Of a stretch of DNA of 64,000 nucleotides, positions 33,304 through 44,050 are shown in pieces (the first letter of the stretch is position 1; each line of letters begins with the position of its first letter). Source of the stretch: Chryseobacterium sp. StRB126 (GTDB taxonomy: Bacteria; Bacteroidota; Bacteroidia; Flavobacteriales; Weeksellaceae). The position numbers were made by a program, and so were the translations under genes. Below the pieces are notes generated by a model, which saw nothing but the letters and a program-made list of their open reading frames with translations, had not been told where the DNA came from and did no database searches. The stretch is from NCBI RefSeq assembly GCF_000829375.1, contig NZ_AP014624.1, positions 1,798,001 through 1,862,000 of the forward strand, read 5' to 3'.

Positions 33304-35457
33304 TTACTCTTTAATCACTTTTTTGGTCACTACATCTTTTTCAGTTTTTACTTCAACAATGTAAATTCCTTTTGGATGAGCAGATAAATTAATAGCTTCT
33401 TTATCACTGTTGATATTTCCGCTTTGTAATTTCTTACCAGACATATCATAGATAGTGAATGTTGATTTCTTAGGAGCGTTTAAGATATTAGTTACATCTT
33501 TGGTAATAGAAGGAGCTACAGTAAGTCCGCTTAAAGCTTTAGCACCTTCTTTGGTTCCTAAAGATCCTGCGGTATGTCCTGTAACAATAATTGAATATTT
33601 TTGAGGAGCTGTAACACCTGGTGTAGCGTTGTTCACCAGTGTTCCTTTGTGAAGGACTTCAATCTTGTAACTTCTTCCTGCTACAGGAGATTCAATAACT
33701 ACTTGCTCTACATTATCTACAGTATTATCACCCTTAGTTGCAGGAGTTGTTGGATTAACAGCATTAAGCTTCCATGGCATATATACTGTATTATTAGTGG
33801 TGTCAGTAATTCTTAAATCTAAATCATTTATAAGTCTAGAGTTTCGGTTATTGTACGCAGCTTCCCAACTGATATTTCCAGGAAGCTTAAATTCTGGGTC
33901 AATCCAGGAAATAGTTACTTTAAGAGGTTCGCTTCCTGAAGCATTTACTATTTGGGTGTTTGTACTTCCGTTGTTTAGGGTTTCCTCATTGAATATTATA
34001 GTATTATTAGATTTTCCAACTAAAAGTTCAGCTCCTTTTTTTGCGTTGATGTATCCCCAACCGTACCACGCATCAGGGCCTACAGTTCCTGCTTCAGATG
34101 CTGAATGTACCATCAATGTTTTAGCTGTGGCAGCGCTCATATCTGCATTGTTAAACATTGATTTATATATTTGCATCCAAAGTCCGATAATCCCTGTTAC
34201 CTGTGGTGCAGCCATTGAAGTTCCACTGTTGATTTGCCAAGCAACGCTTCCAACAGTGTTTTCCGCAGTTGATGCCATCCATATATCTGATCCCGGAGCT
34301 GCAATATCTGGTTTAATACCTCCGTCATCTCTTGGTCCGGCACTACTATAATCAGCTTTTACAACATCTGTTGAAGTGGTATATCTATGGTCATTAGTCG
34401 TGATAATTTCTGTAGCAGCTACGACAATAATGTTTTTAGCTAGAGAACCAGGTCCTATACAGTCTCCACCATTACCACAGTTTGTTGCTGGAAGGGTATC
34501 TGTTGCTGTAAACAAAACAGGATTATTATTATCGTCTTTGTAATACTTAGGAGCTGTTGATCCACCCGGTAAGGCTGGTCCCATACCAAAATAATTACCT
34601 GCAGATTTTACAATAACATTTGTAGGGTTAGTGTATACAATGTTATCATAGTTTTGATCATTAGTAAAATAGGTACCTTGTAGATCAAAAGTAGCATAAG
34701 GCTCAGTAGCGGTAGCAGGATAGTAATCTCCATTCCAAACCAGAGCAGTTGCACCGGAAACAGTTGCAATAGTCCATCCTGAATTATTTCCATAAGAGTG
34801 GTTAGAAATTTTTGGCTGAGCTATGAGGATTTTTTCAAATACAGTACTAGTAGCTGTATTACCAGGTAGGGTTGTTGTAGCAAATCTATAAGAATTCATT
34901 GTTGAATTTAATGCTATTCCCATTGCATTTCCAGTTTGTACTGTCCCATCAGTTGCTGTTGCAGTTAGAGGAGATGATTTTGCCCCCACAATACTGGCAA
35001 CACCGGTAGAATGTGCGCTGTATGCATTTGTAGCAGCTTCTTTGTTAGTAATTCTGCCAGCTGTATTGTCAAATGCAGGGTGTGCGGCATAAATTCTTCC
35101 TCCGTCAAATATGGTATAAAGTATTCCTTCTCCTTTGAAAGATCCTGCCAATCCGGCAACACTACCTGCTGTAGTTAATGCATCTGCATTAGTGTTCAAA
35201 ATTTGATTTTGATCATCAGCTTGGTAGAAATAAGGCTTGTTAAGGAAAAAACCTGCTAGATTAGCTTTTTCTTCTTCAATTTTTTTCTGAATGTCAGCTG
35301 ACTTTGCAGTGCTTCCATACTTTTTTGCAACATAAGAGTCAAACTTAACGTTGTTCTCTTTGTTTTGTCTTTCAAACTCTCTTTTTAATCCTTCATTGTT
35401 TTGCGCACTTAGCATTGAAATGGCTAAAGTACCGGCCAAAAGTAGATGTTTCTTCAT
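33304..35457 (-). CDS. S8 family serine protease with T9SS sorting domain (copy 2)
   Basis: A 717-residue paralog of the preceding protease. Signal peptide MKKHLLLAGTLAISMLSAQ; catalytic Asp118 (IFDGGR), His149 (SAHSTGVAS) and Ser in NSGTSMAAPQ. The central and C-terminal parts are nearly the same as copy 1, for example IKPDIAAPGS, SGSEPLKVTISW-like and APKKSTFTIYDMSGKKLQ. The most divergent region is about residues 95-330, around the substrate cleft and inserts, suggesting changed specificity after duplication. It is exported by T9SS. Each copy has its own terminator, so they are separately transcribed. Confidence 0.9.
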   Translation of the reverse strand: MKKHLLLAGTLAISMLSAQNNEGLKREFERQNKENNVKFDSYVAKKYGSTAKSADIQKKIEEEKANLAGFFLNKPYFYQADDQNQILNTNADALTTAGSVAGLAGSFKGEGILYTIFDGGRIYAAHPAFDNTAGRITNKEAATNAYSAHSTGVASIVGAKSSPLTATATDGTVQTGNAMGIALNSTMNSYRFATTTLPGNTATSTVFEKILIAQPKISNHSYGNNSGWTIATVSGATALVWNGDYYPATATEPYATFDLQGTYFTNDQNYDNIVYTNPTNVIVKSAGNYFGMGPALPGGSTAPKYYKDDNNNPVLFTATDTLPATNCGNGGDCIGPGSLAKNIIVVAATEIITTNDHRYTTSTDVVKADYSSAGPRDDGGIKPDIAAPGSDIWMASTAENTVGSVAWQINSGTSMAAPQVTGIIGLWMQIYKSMFNNADMSAATAKTLMVHSASEAGTVGPDAWYGWGYINAKKGAELLVGKSNNTIIFNEETLNNGSTNTQIVNASGSEPLKVTISWIDPEFKLPGNISWEAAYNNRNSRLINDLDLRITDTTNNTVYMPWKLNAVNPTTPATKGDNTVDNVEQVVIESPVAGRSYKIEVLHKGTLVNNATPGVTAPQKYSIIVTGHTAGSLGTKEGAKALSGLTVAPSITKDVTNILNAPKKSTFTIYDMSGKKLQSGNINSDKEAINLSAHPKGIYIVEVKTEKDVVTKKVIKE

Positions 35458-35491
35458 AATGATTAGTAAAATATTAAAAATTGTAACGGTT

Positions 35492-35499
35492 CAAATATA
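35492..35499 (-). promoter_or_regulatory. -7 element of S8 protease copy 2
   Basis: TATATTTGAA on the minus strand, shared with copy 1. The rest of the spacer up to 35729 is AT-rich; a weak TAACTTTA at 35688-35695 may serve dnaE. Confidence 0.45.
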
Positions 35500-35729
35500 A
35501 GTCAAAATATTTATAAAATGTTATTTTGAATAAATAAAAATTAATTTTTATAACGCTTTGTTTAGTGATTTGTTTGTTTTTTTATCTAATTGTGTTTTAT
35601 TTGTTAATTGTATTTAGTTGTTGAATTTTTAAATATTGATGATATGAGTCTTGGGGCTTTCTAGATAATAAATTGGAAAAAATGAAGTAACTTTACATTC
35701 TCTTTTTTATAAAAAAGTTAGAAAATTAT

Positions 35730-38700
35730 ATGTATTTAATTTTTGACACAGAAACAACAGGTTTACCAAAAAATTTCAATGCTCCGCTTTCGGATTCAGA
35801 AAACTGGCCAAGAATGGTTCAGATTGCGTGGCAGGTACATGATGATGATGGTAATTTAATTGAAAATCAGGATTATATAATAAAACCTGAGGGCTATGAT
35901 ATTCCCTTTAATGCTGCCCGAATTCACGGAATTACAACTAAAATTGCTAATGAAGAAGGACGTGATTTACAAGAGGTTTTGGAAGAATTCTCAAAGGTCC
36001 TTGAAAAGATAAGAGTAGTTTCCGGACACAATGTTGAATTTGATTACAATATTGTAGGAGCAGAATTCTATAGAAAAAATATAAAAGATAATCTTCAGGA
36101 AAAACCTAAAGCTGACACGATGATTCTGGGAACGGATTTCTGCCAGTTAGGAGGAGGTCGTGGAGGGAGATATAAATCTCCTAAGCTTGAAGAGCTTTAT
36201 GAAAAACTGTATGGGAATAAATTTGATGAAGCCCATAATGCTGCTGCCGATGTAAATGCTACCGCCAGAGCGTTCTTTGAAATGGTGAGAATAGGAGTTG
36301 TTCCTGCTGAAACATTAAAGATTTCAGAAGACCAGCTAGCTTATTTTAAGAGTCTTTATCCGGATCCGATAAAGCCTTTCAACATTGTTATCAGAAGGCA
36401 GGTTGCTGATTTCCATAATAAGAAGAAACAACAGGATTTCGGAAGTATTGATGAAATTGATTTAGGAAAATATTTCAATTTTGACAACCACAGTGTTTTC
36501 TCAACGCTTACTGCTACTACAAGTATTAATGATCTGATTAAAAAAGCTTCTGATGAAAACTTTCCGGCGGTCGGAATGGTGGATCTTGGAAATATGATGG
36601 GAGCTTTTAAATTCGTTTCTGCAGTTGAAGGAGCTAACGGAGATAGAGCTAAAAAGCATAAAGAATATTTAGCAAAAAAACAGGAGGCAGAAGAAAATGG
36701 GACTGAATTTAATGAAGCAGAACCTGTTTCTGCACCGTTGATTCCAGTTGTTGGCTGTGAATTTTATATTTCTGACCGTTATGAGCAAAAGCAGTTTACC
36801 AAAGATGATCCGGATAGGAGAACTCAGGTAGTGCTTTTGGCAAAGGATTTTAATGGATATAAAAACTTAGCAAAGCTTTCAAGTATCGGGTTCTTAAAAG
36901 GATTCTATTTCGGAGTTCCAAGGATTAGCCGTGAACTGATTGCTGAATACAAAGAAGGAATTATCGCTTTAACTTCCGGGATTTTAGGAGATATTCCGGA
37001 TGCTATCCTGAATACTGGGGAACAAAAAGGAGAAGAGCGCTTTAAATGGTGGAGTGAAACTTTTGGAGAGGACTTTTATGTTCAGCTTCAAAATCATAAT
37101 CTACCTGAAGAAGAACACTTAAATGAGGTGCTGTTATATCTGGCAGATAAATATAACGTTAAAATCCTGGCTCAGAACGAAACCTTTTATACCAATAAAG
37201 ATGATGCTAACATTCAGGATATTGTAAGCTGTATCAAAGACGGGGAAAAGCTTACAACACCTGTCGGAAAAGGATTTGGGAAAAGAAGAGGGCTTGCTAC
37301 TAAAGAGTATTATATTAAAAACTCTCATGAGGTAAAAGAAGCTTTCCTTGCTTATCCCGATGCCTTTGAAGCATATGAAGAGTTTTTTGCAAAATTTAAA
37401 CCCTATACCTTAAAAAGAGATGTTCTTCTTCCAAAGTTTGATATCCCAGAAGAATTTATCCATGCAGAAGATGAGGTAGATGGAGGAAAAAGAGGAGAGA
37501 TGGCTTATCTTACCCACCTTACTTATGAAGGAGCGAGAAGAAGATATATTGAAACTGGGATCACAGATGAGATTAAAGAACGTCTGGATTTCGAATTGGA
37601 AGTAATTGCTAATACCGGATATCCGGGATATTTTCTTATTGTTCAGGATTTTTGTAATGAGGCCCGTAATATGGGAGTGTGGGTAGGGCCCGGAAGAGGA
37701 TCGGCAGCTGGATCGGCAGTTGCTTACTGTATCGGAATTACCAACGTTGACCCCATTAAATATGACCTCCTTTTTGAGAGATTTCTGAATCCGGAAAGGG
37801 TTTCAATGCCCGATATTGATATTGACTTTGATGATGAAGGTAGAGATAGGGTTATTAAATGGGTAATTGAAAAATATGGACAAAGCCAGGTAGCCCAGAT
37901 TATTACCTACTCCGTATTGGGGGGGAAATCTGCGATTAAAGATGCCGGAAGAGTGCTGGATGTTCCAATTCCTGATACGAATAATATTGCTAAACTGATC
38001 CCTTCTACACCAGGGATGAACATCGCGAAAGCATTAGCAAAATATGATAAACTGAAACCGGAAGAACAGATGCTTGTTGATGAAATGAGATATGTTCTGG
38101 AAAGTCCAGATGATTCCCGTCATGGAGTACTCGCAAGTGCTAAAAAGATGGAAGGGTGCATCAGGAATACGGGGATTCATGCCTGTGGTGTAATCATTAC
38201 TCCGGAGGATGTGAGTAACCTGGTTCCGGTAACTATTGCCGCTAAAGATGCTGACATTCTTGTCTCTCAGTTTGATAACTCGGTGGCGGAAAGTGCAGGT
38301 CTTTTGAAAATGGACTTCTTGGGTCTTAGAACCCTTACCATTATTAAAGATGCCTTAAAATTGGTGAAAGCAAGATATGGATTAGATATTGATCCGGATC
38401 TTATTCCACTGGATGATACGAAGACATATCAGTTATTTAAAGAAGGAAGAACGGTCGGAATTTTCCAATATGAAAGTCCCGGGATGCAGAAGTACATGAG
38501 GGAGCTTAAACCTACGGTTTTTGCCGATCTTATTGCCATGAACGCACTGTACCGTCCGGGGCCAATTAAATATATCCCGAACTTTATTAACAGAAAGCAC
38601 GGTATTGAAGAGATTGTTTATGACTTACCGGAAACAGAAGAATATTTAAAGGAAACTTACGGAATTACCGTTTACCAGGAGCAGGTAATGCTTCTTTCCC

Positions 38701-40397
38701 AGAAACTGGCCAACTTTACAAAAGGTGAGGCTGATACCCTGAGAAAGGCGATGGGTAAGAAACAGATTGATGTTCTTAACAAAATGTATCCCAAGTTCAT
38801 TGAAGGAGGTAGAAAAAATAACCTTAATGAAGAAAGACTGGAGAAAATTTGGAATGACTGGAAAGCGTTTGCAGAATATGCCTTCAACAAATCCCACTCA
38901 ACCTGTTATGCTTTCATTGCTTATCAGACTGCTTATTTGAAAGCCAATTATCCGGCAGAATATATGGCGAGTGTAATGAGTAATAATATTAACAATACGG
39001 ATTCGATTACCATGTTTATGGAGGATTGTAAAAGTATGGGAGTTGATGTTTTAGGACCTGATGTGAATGAATCTCAGTATAAATTCTCTGTAAACGAAAA
39101 AGGCCAGATTCGTTTTGGTTTGGGAGCAATCAAGGGAATCGGAGAAGGTCCAAGCGAAGCGATTACAAGAGAAAGAGAAAATGGAAGGTTTAAAAATATC
39201 TATGATTTTTTTGAAAGGATATTGCCTTCCCAAATGAATAAAAGAGTAGCGGAAAGTTTAGTGGTTGCCGGTGCTTTTGATGAACTGGATGCATTCCACA
39301 GAGGTCAGTATTTTGATATTGATATGGCCGGAAAAACCAATCTGGAAAGATTAATCAGATACGGACAAAGTTTTCAGGAGAGTAAAAACGAAATGGAGCA
39401 TTCCTTGTTTGCTGACTTTGCTGATGAGGTTCAGATTGAACAGCCAAAACTCCCTCCTTGCCCAGAGTGGCCAAATATGCATAAGCTGAATAAGGAAAAG
39501 GAAACCATTGGGTTCTACCTTTCTGCCCATCCTTTAGATGAGTTTAAATATCAGTTCCAGTTTATGCAGGGAAGACTTTCCAAAAAGTCAGTTCTGGAAA
39601 AAGAAGAGGAAGAAAAGACTACTACTGATGAAGTTCCTGTTTTGGAACAGGATTCTCAGGACGAGACTACAGATCTTACTGAAATTGTCTCTGATGAATT
39701 GTCTGTAGGAGAGGAGGAAATATTAGAAGAAACAACCAAAAAGGCAGAGCCAAAAGGAAATTTCTTATTCCTAAATCTTGATGAGGTAGATGCTTACAAA
39801 GAACAGGCTTTTGCCAATAAGCAGGATGAGTTGTTTGAAGAAAAAAAGAAAGACTGGAAAACCCTTCAGAAAGAAAGAGAAAATGGAGGTGGCGGAAAAG
39901 AATATACCGTTGCAGGTCTTATCACAGAATACAGGGTTCAGGATGGCTTCAGAAGCGGAGAAAAAGTTGCTTTTGTGACTTTGGAAGACTATTCAGGTTC
40001 TTATTCTTTTAGATTAGGGGATAGGGATTATATGAGATTGAAGGAGAAACTTGAAGTACAGAGGTTTGTTATCTTTAAAATAAAATTTGCTCAGGTAAAA
40101 GACGGAAGGGTCTTTGTGAATGTAAATGATGTAATTGAACTTCAGGAAGCATTTGAAAGATTTGCCAAGAGTATTTCCTTAGTGATGGATGTAATGGATG
40201 TAAGGCCTGAGGATCTGGATTTCTTCAGAACTGTATTGGATAGGAATAAGGGAAATCAGAAGCTTAAATTCTTTATCAAAAATATTGATGATGATTCTCA
40301 TATTGAAGTTCAGTCTATGAAACACTCTGTGGATCTAAATGGTGATCTTATTAAGGAAATACAATTGCTGAATAAATATGAGTTCTATTTGAACTAA
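35730..40397 (+). CDS. dnaE: DNA polymerase III alpha subunit with N-terminal DnaQ-like exonuclease
   Basis: A 1555-residue replicative polymerase. Residues 1 to about 190 are a DEDDh 3'-5' exonuclease with Asp6, Glu8 (FDTET), Asp105, His169 and Asp174 (HNAAADVN), so proofreading is fused to the polymerase. The PHP domain starts about 248, but its metal ligands are degenerate: FDNHS where HxH is expected, and VDLGNM where TDHGNM is expected. The polymerase triad is Asp695, Asp697 (PDIDIDF) and Asp862 (KMDFLG), with GPGRGSAAGS before it. A helix-hairpin-helix region, an acidic insertion (about 1290-1350) and an OB fold (YTVAGLITEYRV onward, about 1390-1475) follow. It stands alone with a terminator behind it. 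Confidence 0.95.
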   Translation: MYLIFDTETTGLPKNFNAPLSDSENWPRMVQIAWQVHDDDGNLIENQDYIIKPEGYDIPFNAARIHGITTKIANEEGRDLQEVLEEFSKVLEKIRVVSGHNVEFDYNIVGAEFYRKNIKDNLQEKPKADTMILGTDFCQLGGGRGGRYKSPKLEELYEKLYGNKFDEAHNAAADVNATARAFFEMVRIGVVPAETLKISEDQLAYFKSLYPDPIKPFNIVIRRQVADFHNKKKQQDFGSIDEIDLGKYFNFDNHSVFSTLTATTSINDLIKKASDENFPAVGMVDLGNMMGAFKFVSAVEGANGDRAKKHKEYLAKKQEAEENGTEFNEAEPVSAPLIPVVGCEFYISDRYEQKQFTKDDPDRRTQVVLLAKDFNGYKNLAKLSSIGFLKGFYFGVPRISRELIAEYKEGIIALTSGILGDIPDAILNTGEQKGEERFKWWSETFGEDFYVQLQNHNLPEEEHLNEVLLYLADKYNVKILAQNETFYTNKDDANIQDIVSCIKDGEKLTTPVGKGFGKRRGLATKEYYIKNSHEVKEAFLAYPDAFEAYEEFFAKFKPYTLKRDVLLPKFDIPEEFIHAEDEVDGGKRGEMAYLTHLTYEGARRRYIETGITDEIKERLDFELEVIANTGYPGYFLIVQDFCNEARNMGVWVGPGRGSAAGSAVAYCIGITNVDPIKYDLLFERFLNPERVSMPDIDIDFDDEGRDRVIKWVIEKYGQSQVAQIITYSVLGGKSAIKDAGRVLDVPIPDTNNIAKLIPSTPGMNIAKALAKYDKLKPEEQMLVDEMRYVLESPDDSRHGVLASAKKMEGCIRNTGIHACGVIITPEDVSNLVPVTIAAKDADILVSQFDNSVAESAGLLKMDFLGLRTLTIIKDALKLVKARYGLDIDPDLIPLDDTKTYQLFKEGRTVGIFQYESPGMQKYMRELKPTVFADLIAMNALYRPGPIKYIPNFINRKHGIEEIVYDLPETEEYLKETYGITVYQEQVMLLSQKLANFTKGEADTLRKAMGKKQIDVLNKMYPKFIEGGRKNNLNEERLEKIWNDWKAFAEYAFNKSHSTCYAFIAYQTAYLKANYPAEYMASVMSNNINNTDSITMFMEDCKSMGVDVLGPDVNESQYKFSVNEKGQIRFGLGAIKGIGEGPSEAITRERENGRFKNIYDFFERILPSQMNKRVAESLVVAGAFDELDAFHRGQYFDIDMAGKTNLERLIRYGQSFQESKNEMEHSLFADFADEVQIEQPKLPPCPEWPNMHKLNKEKETIGFYLSAHPLDEFKYQFQFMQGRLSKKSVLEKEEEEKTTTDEVPVLEQDSQDETTDLTEIVSDELSVGEEEILEETTKKAEPKGNFLFLNLDEVDAYKEQAFANKQDELFEEKKKDWKTLQKERENGGGGKEYTVAGLITEYRVQDGFRSGEKVAFVTLEDYSGSYSFRLGDRDYMRLKEKLEVQRFVIFKIKFAQVKDGRVFVNVNDVIELQEAFERFAKSISLVMDVMDVRPEDLDFFRTVLDRNKGNQKLKFFIKNIDDDSHIEVQSMKHSVDLNGDLIKEIQLLNKYEFYLN

Positions 40398-40420
40398 AAA
40401 GATAAAATAGATGAATTTGA

Positions 40421-40445
40421 AAAGTGGCCTTTGGTCACTTTTTTT
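40421..40445 (+). terminator. Terminator of dnaE
   Basis: AAAGTGGCC and GGTCACTTT form a 9-bp stem (one G-T pair) around TTT, followed by a T run. From 40446 to 40743 the spacer is extremely AT-rich; I see only a weak -7 element (TACTTTTA) near 40709 and no ORF. Confidence 0.7.
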
Positions 40446-40743
40446 GTTTAGACAAACTAAATAATTGATATTATTTGACTTCATTAAAAAATAATATTTT
40501 ATGTTAAATAGAGGATTTTTATATAGAAGATGTTTTTATTTTGTTTATTATAAGTATCTGATAATTAATCATTTAAAATATTTTAATTAATTTAAATAAT
40601 AAGTGTTAAAATTAAATAATTGTTTAATTTTATTTAAAAATAAAGGATATTTTAGGTTTAATGATTAATATTTTTTAATATTTTATGATATTTATTTAAA
40701 TATTTTATACTTTTACCGCCCAAACTATTATTATTACTATTTT

Positions 40744-43700
40744 ATGAAGAGAATTTTACTGTCGTGTTTGGCCTTTCTGAGTATGGGGGCCTACGCACAA
40801 ACAAACGTTGCCAGCTATGCTTTTTCGAAAAGCACAGGGGTGGCTTATGTACCAATTACGGGAGGTACTAAATTATTTCCTACAGCAACCAGCACTACTT
40901 CTACTTATGATAATGAGGTTTCTGCAGCAATACCTCTGTCGTCACCCTTTAATTTTGGTGGTGTTGCCATGACGACATGCTATGTGAGTGCAAACGGATA
41001 CATAACCTTTGGTGCTGCACCTTCAGGATCAAACTATACACCGTTATCAACTGTTGGAACAACTACAGGAGCAATTGCTGCTTTTGGACAAGATGGTGGT
41101 TTTTCAGCATCAGAACCTTTACCGCCAGGAAATCACGAAGTCAGATATGAAGATCTGGGGACTGAATTTGTAGTACAGTGGCAGGATCATGCCAATTACA
41201 GTAACAGAGCTACTGAAAGATTGAATTTTCAGATCCGGTTAGTATATGCAACTGGTGAAATAAAAATAGTATATGGTGACTGTACTGATCCGGGAACGAG
41301 TTCGTCAAATAGTCCACAGGTAGGGATTAGAGGAAATAGTAATGCTTTTGCAACTAATGTAAGTGCATTGACGATTGGAAATGTGCCAACTGGAAGCACT
41401 TGTGACTGGTCTAAAGCGGTTACAGCTAATGCTAATAACAGCACGATGACTTTTTCCAGTGGAACGAATGCAAGTATTAAAATTCCTGCAGGGCTGCAAT
41501 ATTCATGGACCCCTGGAACGCTACTTCCGGTAAGAACTTTTGCCGCTACCACTGCAGTAACTAATAACGGAGCTACTTTAAGCTGGACAGCTCCAGCTGG
41601 CGCAACATCTTACAATGTTCAGTATAGAATTCCGGGAAGCTGTGATTGGACTAATTATAGTGGAAACCCGGTTTCTGCTGGTACTGCTACACTTACAGGA
41701 TTGGCAGCAAATACATCCTATCAGGTTCAGGTACAGGCATTAAATGGTGCCGCACAAGCAATGTATTCTCATATTCCAAATTTGGCAGGGACTGGGAATG
41801 GATATACAACAACTGGGTCTTTTACAACAGCCCTTATGTGTTCAAGTACTATTACAGGCCTTACTTCTTCAGCAATAACTCCTGATACTTCAACAATTAG
41901 CTGGACAGCTCCTGCTGCGCCTCCGGGTAGTGGTTATGAATATTATTATTCCACCTCATCAACTGCTCCGGCCATCACTGCTTCACCTTCAGGTTCTGTG
42001 GGGGCAGGCGTGACTACGGCAAATATATCAGGGTTAACTCCTGCAACTCAGTATTATTATTGGGTAAGATCAAACTGTAATGGAACGGATAAAGGAGCCT
42101 GGTCCAGCTCTGCAAACTTTACAACATTGGGACTTTGCCCTACAGTTACAGCACCTGCATCAAACGCAAGTGGTGTAAGCACGACTCCTACAATAACATG
42201 GAATGTAATTAACGGTGCTACTGGTTACAAATTAAAAATAGGAACCGCTTCAGGAGGTAATGATGTTCTTGATACTGATATTACAGGAGGAGCTAATAAT
42301 TCTTACACATTAGCAACTTCTTTAAGTAATAGTTCTACTTATTATTATTCTGTAACAGGATATACTGCAGCGACTGCCGGGCCGGCTACAGCATGTACAG
42401 TGAGAACATTCCAGACTGTATGTACTTCTACCAATTTACCATATACCCTAGATTTTGATAACGTTACAACTCCGGCTTTGCCAATTTGTACATCGGCAAT
42501 CAATAGTGGTTCTGGAAATACATGGAAAACAGCTTCTGCATCGGGAGGGTTTACAGGTAAAGTTCTTAATTATTCATATAGTTCTACTTCTGCAGCAAAT
42601 ACATGGTTTTTTACACAGGGACTCAATCTTACAGCAGGAGTTAGCTACAGAATTAAATATAAATATGCCAATTCATCAGGGGTTGTGTATGCAGAAAAAG
42701 TTAAAGTTGCATATGGATCTTCAGCAACAGCTGCGGGGATGACGAATACAATAGCGGATCATTCAAATATTACTACATTAGGAGTTCCTACAGGTACATT
42801 TACAGACTTTACACCAGCTGCATCAGGAATTTATTATTTCGGATTCCAGGCTTATTCTGCGGCGGATATGAATCAAATCTATATTGATGATATTAATATA
42901 GACATTACGCCTACTTGTTTTGAACCTTCGGGGGTTACGGTTTCTGCTATTACTGCTAACGGAGCTAATGTTTCATGGACTGCACCTTCACTTGTGCCTG
43001 GCAGCGGATATGAATATTATTATTCTACAAGTAGTATTGCTCCTATTGCTGCTACCGCTGTTTCAGGAACCAGTACCAGTACTTCAGCGTCTTTATCTAA
43101 TCTATTGCCGGGTACTACTTATTATCTATGGGTTAGATCTGCATGTGGAACTATTGATAAGAGTGTATGGACGCCAGTGACAGTATTTGTTACGAACTGT
43201 GTTCCAGTACAGACATATTCGCAAAATTTTGATAGTACACCTGTTGATGGCCTTCCTCCATGCTGGACAAGCATCGGTTCTAATCTTGGCTATGCAAAAG
43301 TAATCGGCTATACCGGAACGGTGGCAAGTGCTCCTAATGCCTTATATATTTATACATCTGGGGCAAGTATAGGGATGGTATCTACTCCGGATTTAATAGG
43401 TCTAGATAGTAACAATGCAATGATTAGTTTCAAAGGAAGAGCTAATTCTTATGTTAATGGAACTGTTCAGATTGGTTACTTAGCAGACCCTGCGAATACT
43501 TCCAGCTTTGTTGTATTGGGTACATATACGGCAACAAGTACTTCAGTGTTAAATAATTACTCATTAGATATCACCGGGGTTCCTGCAGGAGTTACTAAAC
43601 TTGTGTTTAAACATACCGGCTCAGAAGCATATAGTCTATTGATTGATGATTTTGTGTACCAGCTTGGCAGCCTTTCTACTTCAGAGACTACACTAGCTAA

Positions 43701-43926
43701 AAATGAAATCAAAGCTTATCCGAATCCATTTACAGATGTGTTGAATATTTCCGACGCTTCTAAAGTAAAATCAGTATCTATTGTTGATGCTGCCGGAAGA
43801 TTGGTGAAAACTATTGATAATCCTTCTTCTGAACTTCATTTGGCAGACCTGAAACAAGGGATGTATTTAATCGTATTACAGATGAAAGACGGATCAAAAC
43901 AAGTGGTTAAATCAATTAAGAGATAA
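40744..43926 (+). CDS. Fibronectin type III repeat protein with T9SS sorting domain
   Basis: A 1060-residue secreted surface protein. Signal peptide MKRILLSCLAFLSMGAYAQ. The first 250 residues form a beta-rich domain (YVSANGYITFG). At least three fibronectin III modules follow; each has the SWTAP opening and the YYWVRS-like strand (about 265-360, 365-455, 735-825). A jelly-roll/choice-of-anchor-like domain lies at about 560-725 (NTWFFTQGLNLTAGVSYRI in part) and a second from about 830. The last 75 residues are the type A sorting domain (YPNPFTDVLNI, LHLADLKQGMYLIVLQ). Probably an adhesin or part of a secreted enzyme complex; no catalytic domain is seen. Confidence 0.85.
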   Translation: MKRILLSCLAFLSMGAYAQTNVASYAFSKSTGVAYVPITGGTKLFPTATSTTSTYDNEVSAAIPLSSPFNFGGVAMTTCYVSANGYITFGAAPSGSNYTPLSTVGTTTGAIAAFGQDGGFSASEPLPPGNHEVRYEDLGTEFVVQWQDHANYSNRATERLNFQIRLVYATGEIKIVYGDCTDPGTSSSNSPQVGIRGNSNAFATNVSALTIGNVPTGSTCDWSKAVTANANNSTMTFSSGTNASIKIPAGLQYSWTPGTLLPVRTFAATTAVTNNGATLSWTAPAGATSYNVQYRIPGSCDWTNYSGNPVSAGTATLTGLAANTSYQVQVQALNGAAQAMYSHIPNLAGTGNGYTTTGSFTTALMCSSTITGLTSSAITPDTSTISWTAPAAPPGSGYEYYYSTSSTAPAITASPSGSVGAGVTTANISGLTPATQYYYWVRSNCNGTDKGAWSSSANFTTLGLCPTVTAPASNASGVSTTPTITWNVINGATGYKLKIGTASGGNDVLDTDITGGANNSYTLATSLSNSSTYYYSVTGYTAATAGPATACTVRTFQTVCTSTNLPYTLDFDNVTTPALPICTSAINSGSGNTWKTASASGGFTGKVLNYSYSSTSAANTWFFTQGLNLTAGVSYRIKYKYANSSGVVYAEKVKVAYGSSATAAGMTNTIADHSNITTLGVPTGTFTDFTPAASGIYYFGFQAYSAADMNQIYIDDINIDITPTCFEPSGVTVSAITANGANVSWTAPSLVPGSGYEYYYSTSSIAPIAATAVSGTSTSTSASLSNLLPGTTYYLWVRSACGTIDKSVWTPVTVFVTNCVPVQTYSQNFDSTPVDGLPPCWTSIGSNLGYAKVIGYTGTVASAPNALYIYTSGASIGMVSTPDLIGLDSNNAMISFKGRANSYVNGTVQIGYLADPANTSSFVVLGTYTATSTSVLNNYSLDITGVPAGVTKLVFKHTGSEAYSLLIDDFVYQLGSLSTSETTLAKNEIKAYPNPFTDVLNISDASKVKSVSIVDAAGRLVKTIDNPSSELHLADLKQGMYLIVLQMKDGSKQVVKSIKR

Positions 43927-43950
43927 ACCCGATTAATATAATAATTTAAG

Positions 43951-43980
43951 GCAGTAACTTAACGGTTACTGCTTTTTTTT
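43951..43980 (+). terminator. Terminator of the 1060-residue surface protein gene
   Basis: GCAGTAAC and GTTACTGC pair around TTAACG, followed by eight T. Confidence 0.82.
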
Positions 43981-44050
43981 AATATTTTTTTAATGTTGTA
44001 TTAAAATTATTATTAATTTGGTAATATATTAACGCCTTAAAAAAATGTAT

